Positions 40,837-48,512 of a stretch of DNA of 64,000 nt are shown in pieces. The first letter of the stretch is position 1, and every line of letters starts with the position of its first letter. The stretch covers positions 5,758,501 to 5,822,500 of the forward strand of contig NZ_CP012831.1 in the NCBI RefSeq assembly GCF_001307275.1. Reading direction: 5' to 3'. The stretch comes from Pseudomonas fluorescens (GTDB lineage Bacteria; Pseudomonadota; Gammaproteobacteria; Pseudomonadales; Pseudomonadaceae). The translations under genes were made by a program, and so were the position numbers. A model generated the notes under the pieces. The model saw only the letters and a list, made by a program, of their open reading frames with translations, did no database searches and was not told the DNA's origin.

Positions 40837-41856
40837 ATGGGAAAACTGATGAAAACCCTGCTGGCCGGGGCGTGCGCGACGGGCTTGCTGTTGACCGGCG
40901 TGGCCAGCCACGCGGACGAAATCCGCGAACGGACCTTGCGATTCGCCTTCCAGAACGTCAAGGAACACCCCCAGGGCCAGGGCGCGCAGAAGTTCGCCGA
41001 CCTGCTCAGCGAGAAGAGCGGCGGCAAGATCAAGGTCCGCCTGTTCCCCGGCGGTACGTTGGGTGGTGATGTGCAAACGGTGTCGGCGTTGCAGGGCGGC
41101 ACACTGGACATCACGGTGCTCAACTCCGGCATCCTGGCCGCCCAGGCACCGGATTACGCCATGCTCGATTTCCCGTTCCTGTTCAACAACGTCGAGGAAG
41201 CCCATGCGGTCATCGATGGGCCGGTCGGGCAGAAACTGGCGGCGCAACTGGACAGCAAAGGGCTGGTAGGGTTGGGTTATTGGGACCTGGGCTTTCGCAA
41301 CCTGACCAACAGCAAGCATCCGGTGACCAAGCTTGAAGACATGCAGGGCCTGAAGATTCGCGTGATCCAGTCGCCGATCTACTTGGAGACCTTCTCCGCC
41401 CTGGGCGCCAACCCCGTGCCGATGGCGTTCCCCGAGGTCTACACTGGCCTTGAGCAGCACACCATCGACGGCCAGGAAAACCCTTTCACGGTGATTGAGG
41501 GCAACAAGTTCTACGAGGTGCAGAAGTACCTTTCCGTCACGGGGCACATCTTCAATCCGCAATCGTTGATCATCAGCCAGAAAACCTGGAACCGCCTCAA
41601 CGATGATGAAAAAGCGATGATTCGCGCGGCCGCGGCCGAGGCGCAAGCATTCCAGCGTGAAGTCACGGCGGCGAGCATGGACAAGGCCAAGGCCACGTTG
41701 GCCGCCGCGATGACCGTCAATGAAATCACCCCAGCCGAGAAAGATCGCTTGCGTGAGCGGGTAAAACCGGTGGTCGACAAGTTCGCCAAATCCTTGGATG
41801 GCGACCTGGTGAAGACGATGTACGAGGAAATCGCCAAGGTGCGCGCGGCACAGTGA
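40837..41856 (+). CDS. TRAP transporter substrate-binding protein (DctP family)
   Basis: This 339-aa periplasmic protein has a signal peptide (LAGACATGLLLTGVASHA) and the DctP fold. The conserved segment LKIRVIQSPIYLETFSALGANPVPM, carrying the Arg that pairs with substrate carboxylate, is followed by FPEVYTGLEQHTIDGQENP. Ligands are probably organic acid anions; sequence alone does not distinguish dicarboxylates, sugar acids or aromatic acids. The GGAG ribosome-binding site fits the first ATG. It is followed by a triple REPIN array. Confidence 0.88.
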   Translation: MGKLMKTLLAGACATGLLLTGVASHADEIRERTLRFAFQNVKEHPQGQGAQKFADLLSEKSGGKIKVRLFPGGTLGGDVQTVSALQGGTLDITVLNSGILAAQAPDYAMLDFPFLFNNVEEAHAVIDGPVGQKLAAQLDSKGLVGLGYWDLGFRNLTNSKHPVTKLEDMQGLKIRVIQSPIYLETFSALGANPVPMAFPEVYTGLEQHTIDGQENPFTVIEGNKFYEVQKYLSVTGHIFNPQSLIISQKTWNRLNDDEKAMIRAAAAEAQAFQREVTAASMDKAKATLAAAMTVNEITPAEKDRLRERVKPVVDKFAKSLDGDLVKTMYEEIAKVRAAQ

Positions 41857-41902
41857 GGTGAATGGGTCTGTCCGGAACAGACCCCGTCACAGGAGGTCCT
41901 CC

Positions 41903-42258
41903 GTGGGAGCGAGCCTGCTCGCGATGGCGGTGTGTCAGCCAACCTCAATGCGGTTGACCTGACGCCATCGCGAGCAGGCTCGCTCCCACAGTTGTTTTGG
42001 GGTAGCCCCAGGATGCGCATACGCCACAATTCCCCTTGTGGGAGCGAGCTTGCTCGCGATAGCGGTGTGTCAGCCAAGATCAATGCGGCTGACCTGACGC
42101 CATCGCGAGCAAGCTCGCTCCCACAGTTGTTTTGGGGTAGCCCCAGGATTCGCATACGCCACAATTCCCCTGTGGGAGCGAGCTTGCTCGCGATTGCAGT
42201 GTGTCAGCCAAGATCAATGCGGCTGACCTGACGCCATCGCGAGCAAGCTCGCTCCCAC
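41903..42258. repeat. Three-unit tandem REPIN array
   Basis: Three facing REP pairs (41903-41989, 42038-42124, 42172-42258; each 87 bp) repeat with periods of 135 and 134 nt. The spacers TTGTTTTGGGGTAGCCCCAG... and the CAATGCGGCTGACCTGACG interior are near-identical, so the whole unit was tandemly duplicated. The first unit differs by GCCTGC in place of GCTTGC in its arms. The array fills the gap between the TRAP genes and the convergent PheC-like gene. Confidence 0.92.
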
Positions 42259-42279
42259 AGGGGGGGGGTCAGCCAATGG

Positions 42280-43071
42280 TTACTGGGTGGCTGGAACGGC
42301 CAGCCACTGGCCAATCACCTTCTGGTAGCTGCCATTGGCCTTGCTCAGGTGCAGCCACTGATCCACGTACATCTTCCAGGTGTTGTCATCCCGTGGCAGC
42401 AGGTAGGCCTTCTCGCCATATTGCAGGTAGCGGGTCGGGTTGACGGCGCACAGGCCGGGCTTGAGTTTTTGCTGGTAGAGCGCTTCCGAGGCGTCGGTAA
42501 TCATCACGTCGGCTTTCTTGTCCAGCAGTTGCTGGAAGATGGTCACGTTGTCATGGAAGCTGAGCTGGCCGTTGGGCAGGAACGCCCGGACGAAGGCTTC
42601 GTTGGTGCCGCCGGCCGGCTCGACAAGGCGTACCGAAGGCTGGTTCATCTGCTCGAGGGTCTGGTAACGCTCCTTGTCTTCGCAACGCACCAGGGGGATC
42701 TTGCCGTCCACGTCCAGGGTGGTGCTGAAATAGGCTTTCTTCTGACGCTCCAGCGTCACCGAAATCCCACCCATGCCGATGTCGCATTGGCCTGCAACCA
42801 TATCCGGCATCAGGGTTTTCCAGGTGGTCTGCACCCATTGCACCTTGACGCCGAGGCTGGCGGCCAGGGAGCGCGCCATGTCGATGTCGATGCCTTCGTA
42901 TTCGCCTGCTTCGGTTTTAAAGGTATAGGGCTTGTAGTCGCCGGTGGTGCACACCTTCAGTTCGCCGCGTTGCAGGACCTGGTCCAGCAGCGAAGGTGCC
43001 GGTTCGGCCAAGGCGCCGCAAGAGAGCGCCAACAGGCCACAGAACGTCATCGAGCTTGTTATGGTTTTCAT
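42280..43071 (-). CDS. PheC-like periplasmic protein (cyclohexadienyl dehydratase/solute-binding fold)
   Basis: This 263-aa periplasmic protein has a signal peptide (MTFCGLLALSCGALA) and the type-II solute-binding fold. Sequence landmarks match P. aeruginosa PheC: TTGDYKPY, GIDIDMARSLAASLG, GGISVTLERQKKAYFS, PGGTNE-like AGGTNEAF, DNVTIFQQLLDKKADVMITDASEALYQQKL, and LLPRDD...YVDQWLHL. PheC converts prephenate/arogenate to phenylpyruvate/phenylalanine in the periplasm; related proteins are ordinary amino acid-binding proteins, so enzyme versus transporter role is open. The internal ATG was chosen to begin a signal peptide; no clear ribosome-binding site is seen. Confidence 0.75.
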   Translation of the reverse strand: MKTITSSMTFCGLLALSCGALAEPAPSLLDQVLQRGELKVCTTGDYKPYTFKTEAGEYEGIDIDMARSLAASLGVKVQWVQTTWKTLMPDMVAGQCDIGMGGISVTLERQKKAYFSTTLDVDGKIPLVRCEDKERYQTLEQMNQPSVRLVEPAGGTNEAFVRAFLPNGQLSFHDNVTIFQQLLDKKADVMITDASEALYQQKLKPGLCAVNPTRYLQYGEKAYLLPRDDNTWKMYVDQWLHLSKANGSYQKVIGQWLAVPATQ

Positions 43072-43163
43072 TGTGAGGGGACGTCTCGTAGCGGAGGGAA
43101 ACAAGATCGGGGAGTGTAGTAAAAGTGTTGGCAGGCTGTCACTGGAGCATGGCTGACGAACCG

Positions 43164-43817
43164 TCAGCAGACAGCGGTCTCAAAGGGGCGTCGCTGCAAA
43201 CTTCCCAGGTAGGCGCAGAACATATCGGCCATGGCGTCGCTGTAGATGGCAACGTCCGCAGGAGAGCGGGGCGCTGATGAAAAGCGCTTACCCACGGCAC
43301 TGAGCGTGCTGATGACCAGGTCACCTGCCAGGGTACGAGTTTGGGCCGGTGCGTCTGGCAATGCTTGCAGCATGAAAGCGTCCACCGACTGTTGCACCGA
43401 CATCCGCGCGGCCTGGTGCTCGGGAGCGTCGCGGTAGAGCGGGGCGGCGTCGTTGAGGGCGACGCGTATCTGGGCTTCGTCACATTCGGACTGGATGAAC
43501 GCCTGCACCAGGATACGCAGGCGCTCGAAGGGCGGCTTGAGGGTGTCTTCAAGAATCTCGCGCAGCATGTCGCTGGTTTGCCGCCATTCATCACTTTGCA
43601 GGCGGAACAGGATCGCCGCTTTGTTCGGAAAGTATTGATACACCGAACCGACGCTGACGCCCGCCCGCTCGGCAACCCGGGCCACCGTGAAACGTGCCGC
43701 GCCCTGGGTCGCCAAAACCTGAACAGCCGCTTCCAGAACCGCGGCGACGAGCTCGGTGGAGCGTGCCTGTTTCGGCTGTTTACGCGAGGAAATCTGCGGG
43801 CTTGGGCGTTCGGACAT
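43164..43817 (-). CDS. TetR-family transcriptional regulator
   Basis: This 217-aa-class regulator (about 217 residues from the chosen ATG) has an N-terminal TetR helix-turn-helix (FTVARVAERAGVSVGSVYQYFPNKAAIL, about residues 45-72) and an all-helical ligand domain. The start was set at MSERPSP, giving a basic pre-HTH arm; the longer frame lacks a ribosome-binding site. It is divergent from the MFS/SDR pair with a 141-nt gap and likely represses them in response to a small molecule. Confidence 0.85.
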   Translation of the reverse strand: MSERPSPQISSRKQPKQARSTELVAAVLEAAVQVLATQGAARFTVARVAERAGVSVGSVYQYFPNKAAILFRLQSDEWRQTSDMLREILEDTLKPPFERLRILVQAFIQSECDEAQIRVALNDAAPLYRDAPEHQAARMSVQQSVDAFMLQALPDAPAQTRTLAGDLVISTLSAVGKRFSSAPRSPADVAIYSDAMADMFCAYLGSLQRRPFETAVC

Positions 43818-43958
43818 GTGGGCTTGAACCTCGGCAGGGAATGCGAATAGGAAATGCGACGGATTATTCGTATCTTGAATGCGACGAATTGATCGCATTC
43901 TAGTCGCCTCCGCAGGCAGCGTTCAACGTCACATCGCATCCTTTCCGTGGGTAGGGTT

Positions 43959-45188
43959 ATGACACAAGACAATATTCATCTCGGCGCTTCTTCGGCGCCT
44001 CAGGCTGCCGTCGAGGCCCATCCGGCGCTCAAGCTGTTGCCGCTCACACTGACCGTATTCATCGGTTTTCTCACGATCGGCATGCAACTGCCTGTCTTGC
44101 CCCTCCATCTGCATGACGCGCTGGGCATGGGCACGCTGGTGATTGGCCTGGTGATCGGGGCACAGTTCGCCGCGGCGCTGTTGTCACGGGCCTGGGCCGG
44201 CAATTTTGCCGATATGCGCGGTGGCAAACGCGCGGTCATGACCGGGTTGGTGACCGCCGCGGCTTCAGGGCTGGTCTATCTGCTTTCCCTGGCGTTCGTT
44301 GCCGCGCCGGTCATGTCGGTCTGGCTCTTGTCCGGCGGTCGGGTGCTGCTGGCAATTGGCGAAAGCCTCATTGTCACCGGTGCGCTGGGGTGGGGCATCG
44401 GCCTGGTGGGGGCGCAGCATGCCGGCAAGGTCATGGCCTGGAACGGCATCGCCATGTACGGGGCCTACGCACTGGGTGCTCCGCTCGGCGTGGTGCTCAA
44501 CGGCGCCTGGGGGTTCACCGGCATTGCCATGGCCTCGATGTTCATTCCGCTACTGGCCTTGCCGATTGTCGCGGGCGTGCGCGCTGTCGCCCCTACGGCG
44601 ACCCGGCGTACACCGTTCTACACGATGCTCGGGGCTGTATGGGTTCCCGGCATGGGGTTGGCGTTTTGCAGCGTCGGCTTTGGTGTCCTCACGGCGTTCA
44701 TTGCCCTGTTGTTCGCGGCCAGGGATTGGGGCAACGCTTCCTTGGCGTTCACGGCGTTCGGTGTGGCTTTCATCGCTGCGCGCCTGCTTTTCGGGCACCT
44801 TCCGGACAAGATTGGCGGCGCTCGCGTCGCCCTGGTCTGCGTATTGATCGAAACCGTTGGGTTGCTGCTGATCTGGAGCGCCGACACCGCGACCATGGCT
44901 TATGTGGGCGCGGCTTTCACCGGCTTCGGTTACTCCCTGGCGTTTCCCGGCTTCGGCGTGGAAGCGGTACGGCGTGCGCCACCGCAGGCACGCGGTCTCG
45001 CCATGGGGGCCTACGTCGCGTTTCTTGATATTTCCCTGGGCATCACCAGTCCGCTGGCCGGTTTGTTGGCCAGTGGCTGGGGCATCGGTGCGGTTTACCT
45101 GGGCGGCGCCATTGCCGTTGGGATGTCCTTCGGGGTGGCCTTGATGCTGCTCAGAGGACGGCAAGCACAAGTTCAATACAAATCCTGA
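43959..45188 (+). CDS. MFS transporter, YhhS-like
   Basis: This 409-aa 12-span MFS protein resembles the YhhS/arabinose-efflux group (VISLQY-like VIGAQFAAALLSRAWAGNFADMRGGKRAV motif-A region near residues 65-95, GRVLLAIGESLIVTGALGWGIGLVG, AMYGAYALGAPLGVVL). It probably exports a small organic compound. The ATG after GGGTAGG was used; a GTG 12 nt earlier is possible. Divergent TetR control is likely. Confidence 0.82.
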   Translation: MTQDNIHLGASSAPQAAVEAHPALKLLPLTLTVFIGFLTIGMQLPVLPLHLHDALGMGTLVIGLVIGAQFAAALLSRAWAGNFADMRGGKRAVMTGLVTAAASGLVYLLSLAFVAAPVMSVWLLSGGRVLLAIGESLIVTGALGWGIGLVGAQHAGKVMAWNGIAMYGAYALGAPLGVVLNGAWGFTGIAMASMFIPLLALPIVAGVRAVAPTATRRTPFYTMLGAVWVPGMGLAFCSVGFGVLTAFIALLFAARDWGNASLAFTAFGVAFIAARLLFGHLPDKIGGARVALVCVLIETVGLLLIWSADTATMAYVGAAFTGFGYSLAFPGFGVEAVRRAPPQARGLAMGAYVAFLDISLGITSPLAGLLASGWGIGAVYLGGAIAVGMSFGVALMLLRGRQAQVQYKS

Positions 45189-45247
45189 GTCTTCGCTGGG
45201 TTATAGAAGATTTTCGGTCTCGTTTTTTTAGAACAGGAGCGTTGCAT

Positions 45248-46114
45248 ATGCACGTATTCGTTACCGGTGCCACGGGTTGGGTTGGGGCGTCCGTGGTACA
45301 GGATCTGATCGCCGCCGGGCATCGGGTCACGGGCCTGGCCCGCTGTGAAGAAAAAGGCGCGACACTGGCTGCGACAGGCGCGAAGGTGATTCCAGGCACG
45401 TTGGATGATCTCGAGATCTTGCACAGCGCAGCCTCGGCGGCGGACGCGGTGATCCACACGGCGTTCAATCATGACTTCTCGCGATTTGCCGAAAATGCCC
45501 AGCAGGACCGCCGCGCCATCGAAACGTTGGGCGATGCGTTGCGCGGCTCCGACCGGCCGTTGCTGGTGACGTCGGGCCTGTTTGGATTGACGCGGGGCGC
45601 GAGTGAACTGGAAGTGGTGAGCCCGGCTTCGCCCCGCAAGTCCGAAGCCGCCGCCCGGGACCTGGCCGAGCGTGGGGGGCGTGTGGCGACGGTGCGACTG
45701 GCGCCCTCGGTCCATGGCCTCGGCGACCATGGCTTCGTGCCGATCCTGATTCGCCTTGCCCGGCAAAGCGGCGTATCGGCTTACCCAGGCGACGGCAGCC
45801 ATTGCTGGTCGGGTGTGCATCGACAGGATGCCGCGCGGGTTTATCGGCTTGCCTTGGAGCAGGGGGTGACGCAATCCGTCTACCACGCCGTCGCCGACGA
45901 GGCCGTGCCGTTCAAGGACATTGCCCAGGCGATCGGTCGTGGCCTGGGGTTGCCGGTCGAATCCCGGGAGCGCGAGCATTTCGGCTGGTTCGCCCACATG
46001 GCGGGGGCGAACATGGCGGTGTCCAGCGAATACACCCGTGCCTTGCTGGGCTGGACGCCAAGCGGCCCGGGGTTGTTGGATGATCTTGAACACCCTGGTT
46101 ATTACGCTGGATAA
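45248..46114 (+). CDS. NAD(P)-binding extended SDR-like oxidoreductase
   Basis: This 288-aa atypical/extended SDR (NAD-dependent epimerase-like) has VTGATGWVGASVVQDLIAAGH as Rossmann fingerprint and a VTSGLFGLTRG strand in the Ser region; the canonical YxxxK is not evident. An AGGAG ribosome-binding site lies 8 nt before the ATG. It is 59 nt downstream of the YhhS-like MFS gene and shares the divergent TetR. The family contains many stress- or xenobiotic-linked reductases; the substrate is unknown. Confidence 0.8.
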   Translation: MHVFVTGATGWVGASVVQDLIAAGHRVTGLARCEEKGATLAATGAKVIPGTLDDLEILHSAASAADAVIHTAFNHDFSRFAENAQQDRRAIETLGDALRGSDRPLLVTSGLFGLTRGASELEVVSPASPRKSEAAARDLAERGGRVATVRLAPSVHGLGDHGFVPILIRLARQSGVSAYPGDGSHCWSGVHRQDAARVYRLALEQGVTQSVYHAVADEAVPFKDIAQAIGRGLGLPVESREREHFGWFAHMAGANMAVSSEYTRALLGWTPSGPGLLDDLEHPGYYAG

Positions 46115-46122
46115 GGGGCACC

Positions 46123-46152
46123 TGTGGCGAGGGAGCAAACTCCCTCGCCACA
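46123..46152. terminator. 13-bp stem of GTGGCGAGGGAG repeat class
   Basis: TGTGGCGAGGGAG and CTCCCTCGCCACA pair perfectly around CAAA, between convergent SDR and response-regulator genes. It is a half-unit of the second repeat class and may act as a transcription end for both sides, though no T-run follows. Confidence 0.6.
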
Positions 46153-46161
46153 ATGGTTTCT

Positions 46162-46794
46162 CTAGCGGGAAATGATCCCGTGGTCGATCGCGTATTTCAC
46201 CAGGGCCGCGGGCTTGTCGATGTTCAGCTTGCGGCGGATGCTCAGGCGATGGGTTTCGACGGTGCGTACGCTGATGTCCAGTTCACGGGCCATTTCCTTG
46301 TTGTTCAGGCCCTGGACCATTTTGTACAGCACCTGGCTTTCCCGTGGCGTCAGCTCGTTGTCGGTGTGTGGGTCGGTGGCGAGCCGCTGGGCGATCTCGG
46401 CACTGTAGAAGGTGCCGCCGCTGATGATGGCTTCGATGGCCGCGATGATTTCCCGCGATGGCGCGTTCTTGAGTACGTAGCCGCTGGCGCCGGAACGCAC
46501 GGACTCGCTCACGTACTCATAATTGTCGTACATGCTGAGGATCAGGATCTTGAGGCTGGGGTATTGCTTGCCCAGCAGCCGGGTCAGCTCGAGCCCGTTC
46601 TTATCCTTGAGGCCGATGTCCATCAGCAGCAGGTCCGGTTGGCAGCGACCGACCATTTCGATCGCTTGCGCACCGTTCTCGGCTTCACCCACCACATCCA
46701 GTTGCGGCATCACTGACAGCAGGGCCCTGATGCCGTCGCGGACCAGGGAATGGTCATCGACCAGTGCGACGCGAATCACGGGAGGCAGGTTCAT
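46162..46794 (-). CDS. NarL/FixJ-family response regulator
   Basis: This 210-aa two-domain regulator has a receiver domain (acidic Asp13-Asp14, phospho-acceptor Asp59 in LLLMDIG, Lys in YVLKNA) and a LuxR-type helix-turn-helix (about 147-207, with LTPRESQVLYKMVQGLNNKEMARELDISVRTVETH). It follows its cognate kinase gene by 31 nt. With cstA upstream in the divergent direction and TACGTA palindromes between, the pair probably controls the CstA-type transporter. Other targets are possible. Confidence 0.85.
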   Translation of the reverse strand: MNLPPVIRVALVDDHSLVRDGIRALLSVMPQLDVVGEAENGAQAIEMVGRCQPDLLLMDIGLKDKNGLELTRLLGKQYPSLKILILSMYDNYEYVSESVRSGASGYVLKNAPSREIIAAIEAIISGGTFYSAEIAQRLATDPHTDNELTPRESQVLYKMVQGLNNKEMARELDISVRTVETHRLSIRRKLNIDKPAALVKYAIDHGIISR

Positions 46795-46825
46795 CGACGA
46801 GTGCTCTTGTTGGCGTGGGCGTGCA

Positions 46826-48187
46826 TCAGTTTTCCGTGACCGAGAGGTTCATGGGCAGCAGGATGTCCAGTTCGCTGCGGCCCGGTACGGACGTCACTTC
46901 CAGGCGTCCGCCGAAATGCTCGACCCGTTCGCGGATATTACGCAGGCCGATGCCGGCATGGCCGCGTTCCACTTGCGGGACGTTGAACCCCATCCCGTCG
47001 TCGACCACCGTCAGTCGCAAGGATTGGCTGGAACCGAACAGGGTAATGCCGACGCTTTTCGCCCCGGCATGGCGCTCGATATTGGTCAGGGCTTCCTGGG
47101 CAATGCGAAACAGCGAGACAGGGGCGCCATTTTCGAGGCGGCAATCGAATTCGTTGCTTCGATAGGACACTTCCAGCCCGCTGCGCTGCTGGAATTCGGT
47201 GGCGAGCTGGCCGATGGCGGCGGGCAGGCCCAAGGTATCGAGCAGGGACGAGCGCAAGTCGTGGGAGATATTACGGATCTCGCCGATGGCTTCGCCGAGC
47301 CGGTCAGTGGCGTTCTTCAGGATGCCCAGGCCGTTTTCCTGGCCATTCTCCAACACGTGGCTGGCCAGCTCGAACTGGAATTTTATCGACACCAGCAGTT
47401 GGCTGATGCCGTCATGCAGCTCGCGCGAAACCCGCGAGCGTTCTTCTTCCTGCAAGCTGACGATGCGCTGGTTCAAGCGCTGCAGTTTTTTGTCGGCCAG
47501 GCGATGTTCGCTGACATTGAGGGTCATGCCGCCGGCAAACACCAGCAGGACCGCCACCAACGCGATCGCGGCGATGGCTTGCATGGTGGTGTGGATGCCA
47601 TGGGCGACCTCGTCACGGGCCTGCTGGGTGGCGCGCTCGACATCTTCCAGGTAAATCCCGGTGCCGAGCATCCAGCCCCATTTGTCCAGCATCACGACAT
47701 AGGCCAGCTTGTCGGTCACCTGGCCGGAGGAGGGCTTGTTCCAGGCATAGCGCTGGAACCCTTCGCCTGACTCGGCGCTTTTGATCAGTGCCTGGATGAC
47801 CGGCAGGCCGTGGGGGTCCTTCATGTCCCAGAGGTATTGCCCCACCAACTCCGACTGGCGGGCATGCATGAGGCTGCGGCCCTGGCGGTCGTAGACGAAG
47901 AAGTAACCGTTGATGCCGAAGCTGAGCTTGCGCAGTTCTTCCAGGACCTGCTGTTGCGCCCGCGCGTCTCCCTGGCCGTTGTCATACAGCGGGGCGATCA
48001 GGCTCTGCGCCATCTCGACATAGTTCTTCAACTCGGCGCGCTTGCTCGCCAGGATGCTGTCTTCGATCAGTTGTGCCTGTTGATCGCCCAACTGGCGGTT
48101 GAGCGAGATCACCAGGGCGCAGATGACGGCGATGGCCAGGACCAGCGGCAAAATCCCGAGGGCGACGATTTTGTGTTTGAGCAGCAT
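46826..48187 (-). CDS. Cache-domain sensor histidine kinase
   Basis: This 453-aa membrane kinase has TM1 (about residues 8-30), a periplasmic single-Cache domain (about 40-190, with GINGYFFVYDRQGRSLMHARQ and WMLGTGIYLEDVE), and TM2 (about 203-225). A HisKA_3 dimerisation domain follows with phospho-His in SRELHDGISQLL (about 260), and the HATPase has N-box TNIERHAGAK and G-box DDGMGF, GIGLRNIRER. sCache_2 domains bind small carboxylates or similar metabolites. It is paired with the downstream NarL-type regulator and divergent from cstA, so it may sense pyruvate, acetate or another carbon source. Confidence 0.87.
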   Translation of the reverse strand: MLLKHKIVALGILPLVLAIAVICALVISLNRQLGDQQAQLIEDSILASKRAELKNYVEMAQSLIAPLYDNGQGDARAQQQVLEELRKLSFGINGYFFVYDRQGRSLMHARQSELVGQYLWDMKDPHGLPVIQALIKSAESGEGFQRYAWNKPSSGQVTDKLAYVVMLDKWGWMLGTGIYLEDVERATQQARDEVAHGIHTTMQAIAAIALVAVLLVFAGGMTLNVSEHRLADKKLQRLNQRIVSLQEEERSRVSRELHDGISQLLVSIKFQFELASHVLENGQENGLGILKNATDRLGEAIGEIRNISHDLRSSLLDTLGLPAAIGQLATEFQQRSGLEVSYRSNEFDCRLENGAPVSLFRIAQEALTNIERHAGAKSVGITLFGSSQSLRLTVVDDGMGFNVPQVERGHAGIGLRNIRERVEHFGGRLEVTSVPGRSELDILLPMNLSVTEN

Positions 48188-48264
48188 CTGTACTCCTGTC
48201 CGGGCTCGGCGGGGAGGCGAATGGCGGCATCATATGCCAAACCCATGGGTGAGGCATAAAACCT

Positions 48265-48352
48265 GTGGGAGCGAGCTTGCTCGCGATGACGTCGGATCAG
48301 CCAGAGGGGATGTCGCCTGACACAATGCCATCGCGAGCAAGCTCGCTCCCAC
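48265..48352. repeat. REP pair (REPIN)
   Basis: A facing GTGGGAGCG REP pair of the common 88-bp form lies in the 325-nt divergent region between the Cache kinase and cstA, immediately before the TACGTA cluster. Confidence 0.9.
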
Positions 48353-48365
48353 AGGGGATGGGTGT

Positions 48366-48398
48366 CTACGTAGAACTACGTAGATGGCCTGTACGTAG
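48366..48398. promoter_or_regulatory. Cluster of three TACGTA sites upstream of cstA
   Basis: CTACGTAG occurs twice 10 bp apart (48366-48373 and 48376-48383), each a perfect 8-bp palindrome, and GTACGTAG follows at 48391-48398. Spacing of one helical turn and then one and a half turns suits cooperative binding of a NarL-type regulator. The cluster is about 115-147 nt upstream of the cstA ATG, with an AT-rich segment ATTTATTTATTG between. Confidence 0.65.
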
Positions 48399-48512
48399 TA
48401 CTGCGCATTTATTTATTGACGACTTGCAGGGATATTGGGCCGGCTCCGAATAGCCGGGGCACACTATAAAAACAATCGCCGCAATCCACTGGATATCGGC
48501 AGGAGACACGCA

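Noticed and set aside
41903..42258. CRISPR-like array
   Set aside because: Regularly spaced repeats here are 87-bp palindromic REP pairs with near-identical spacers, only three units, and no cas genes.
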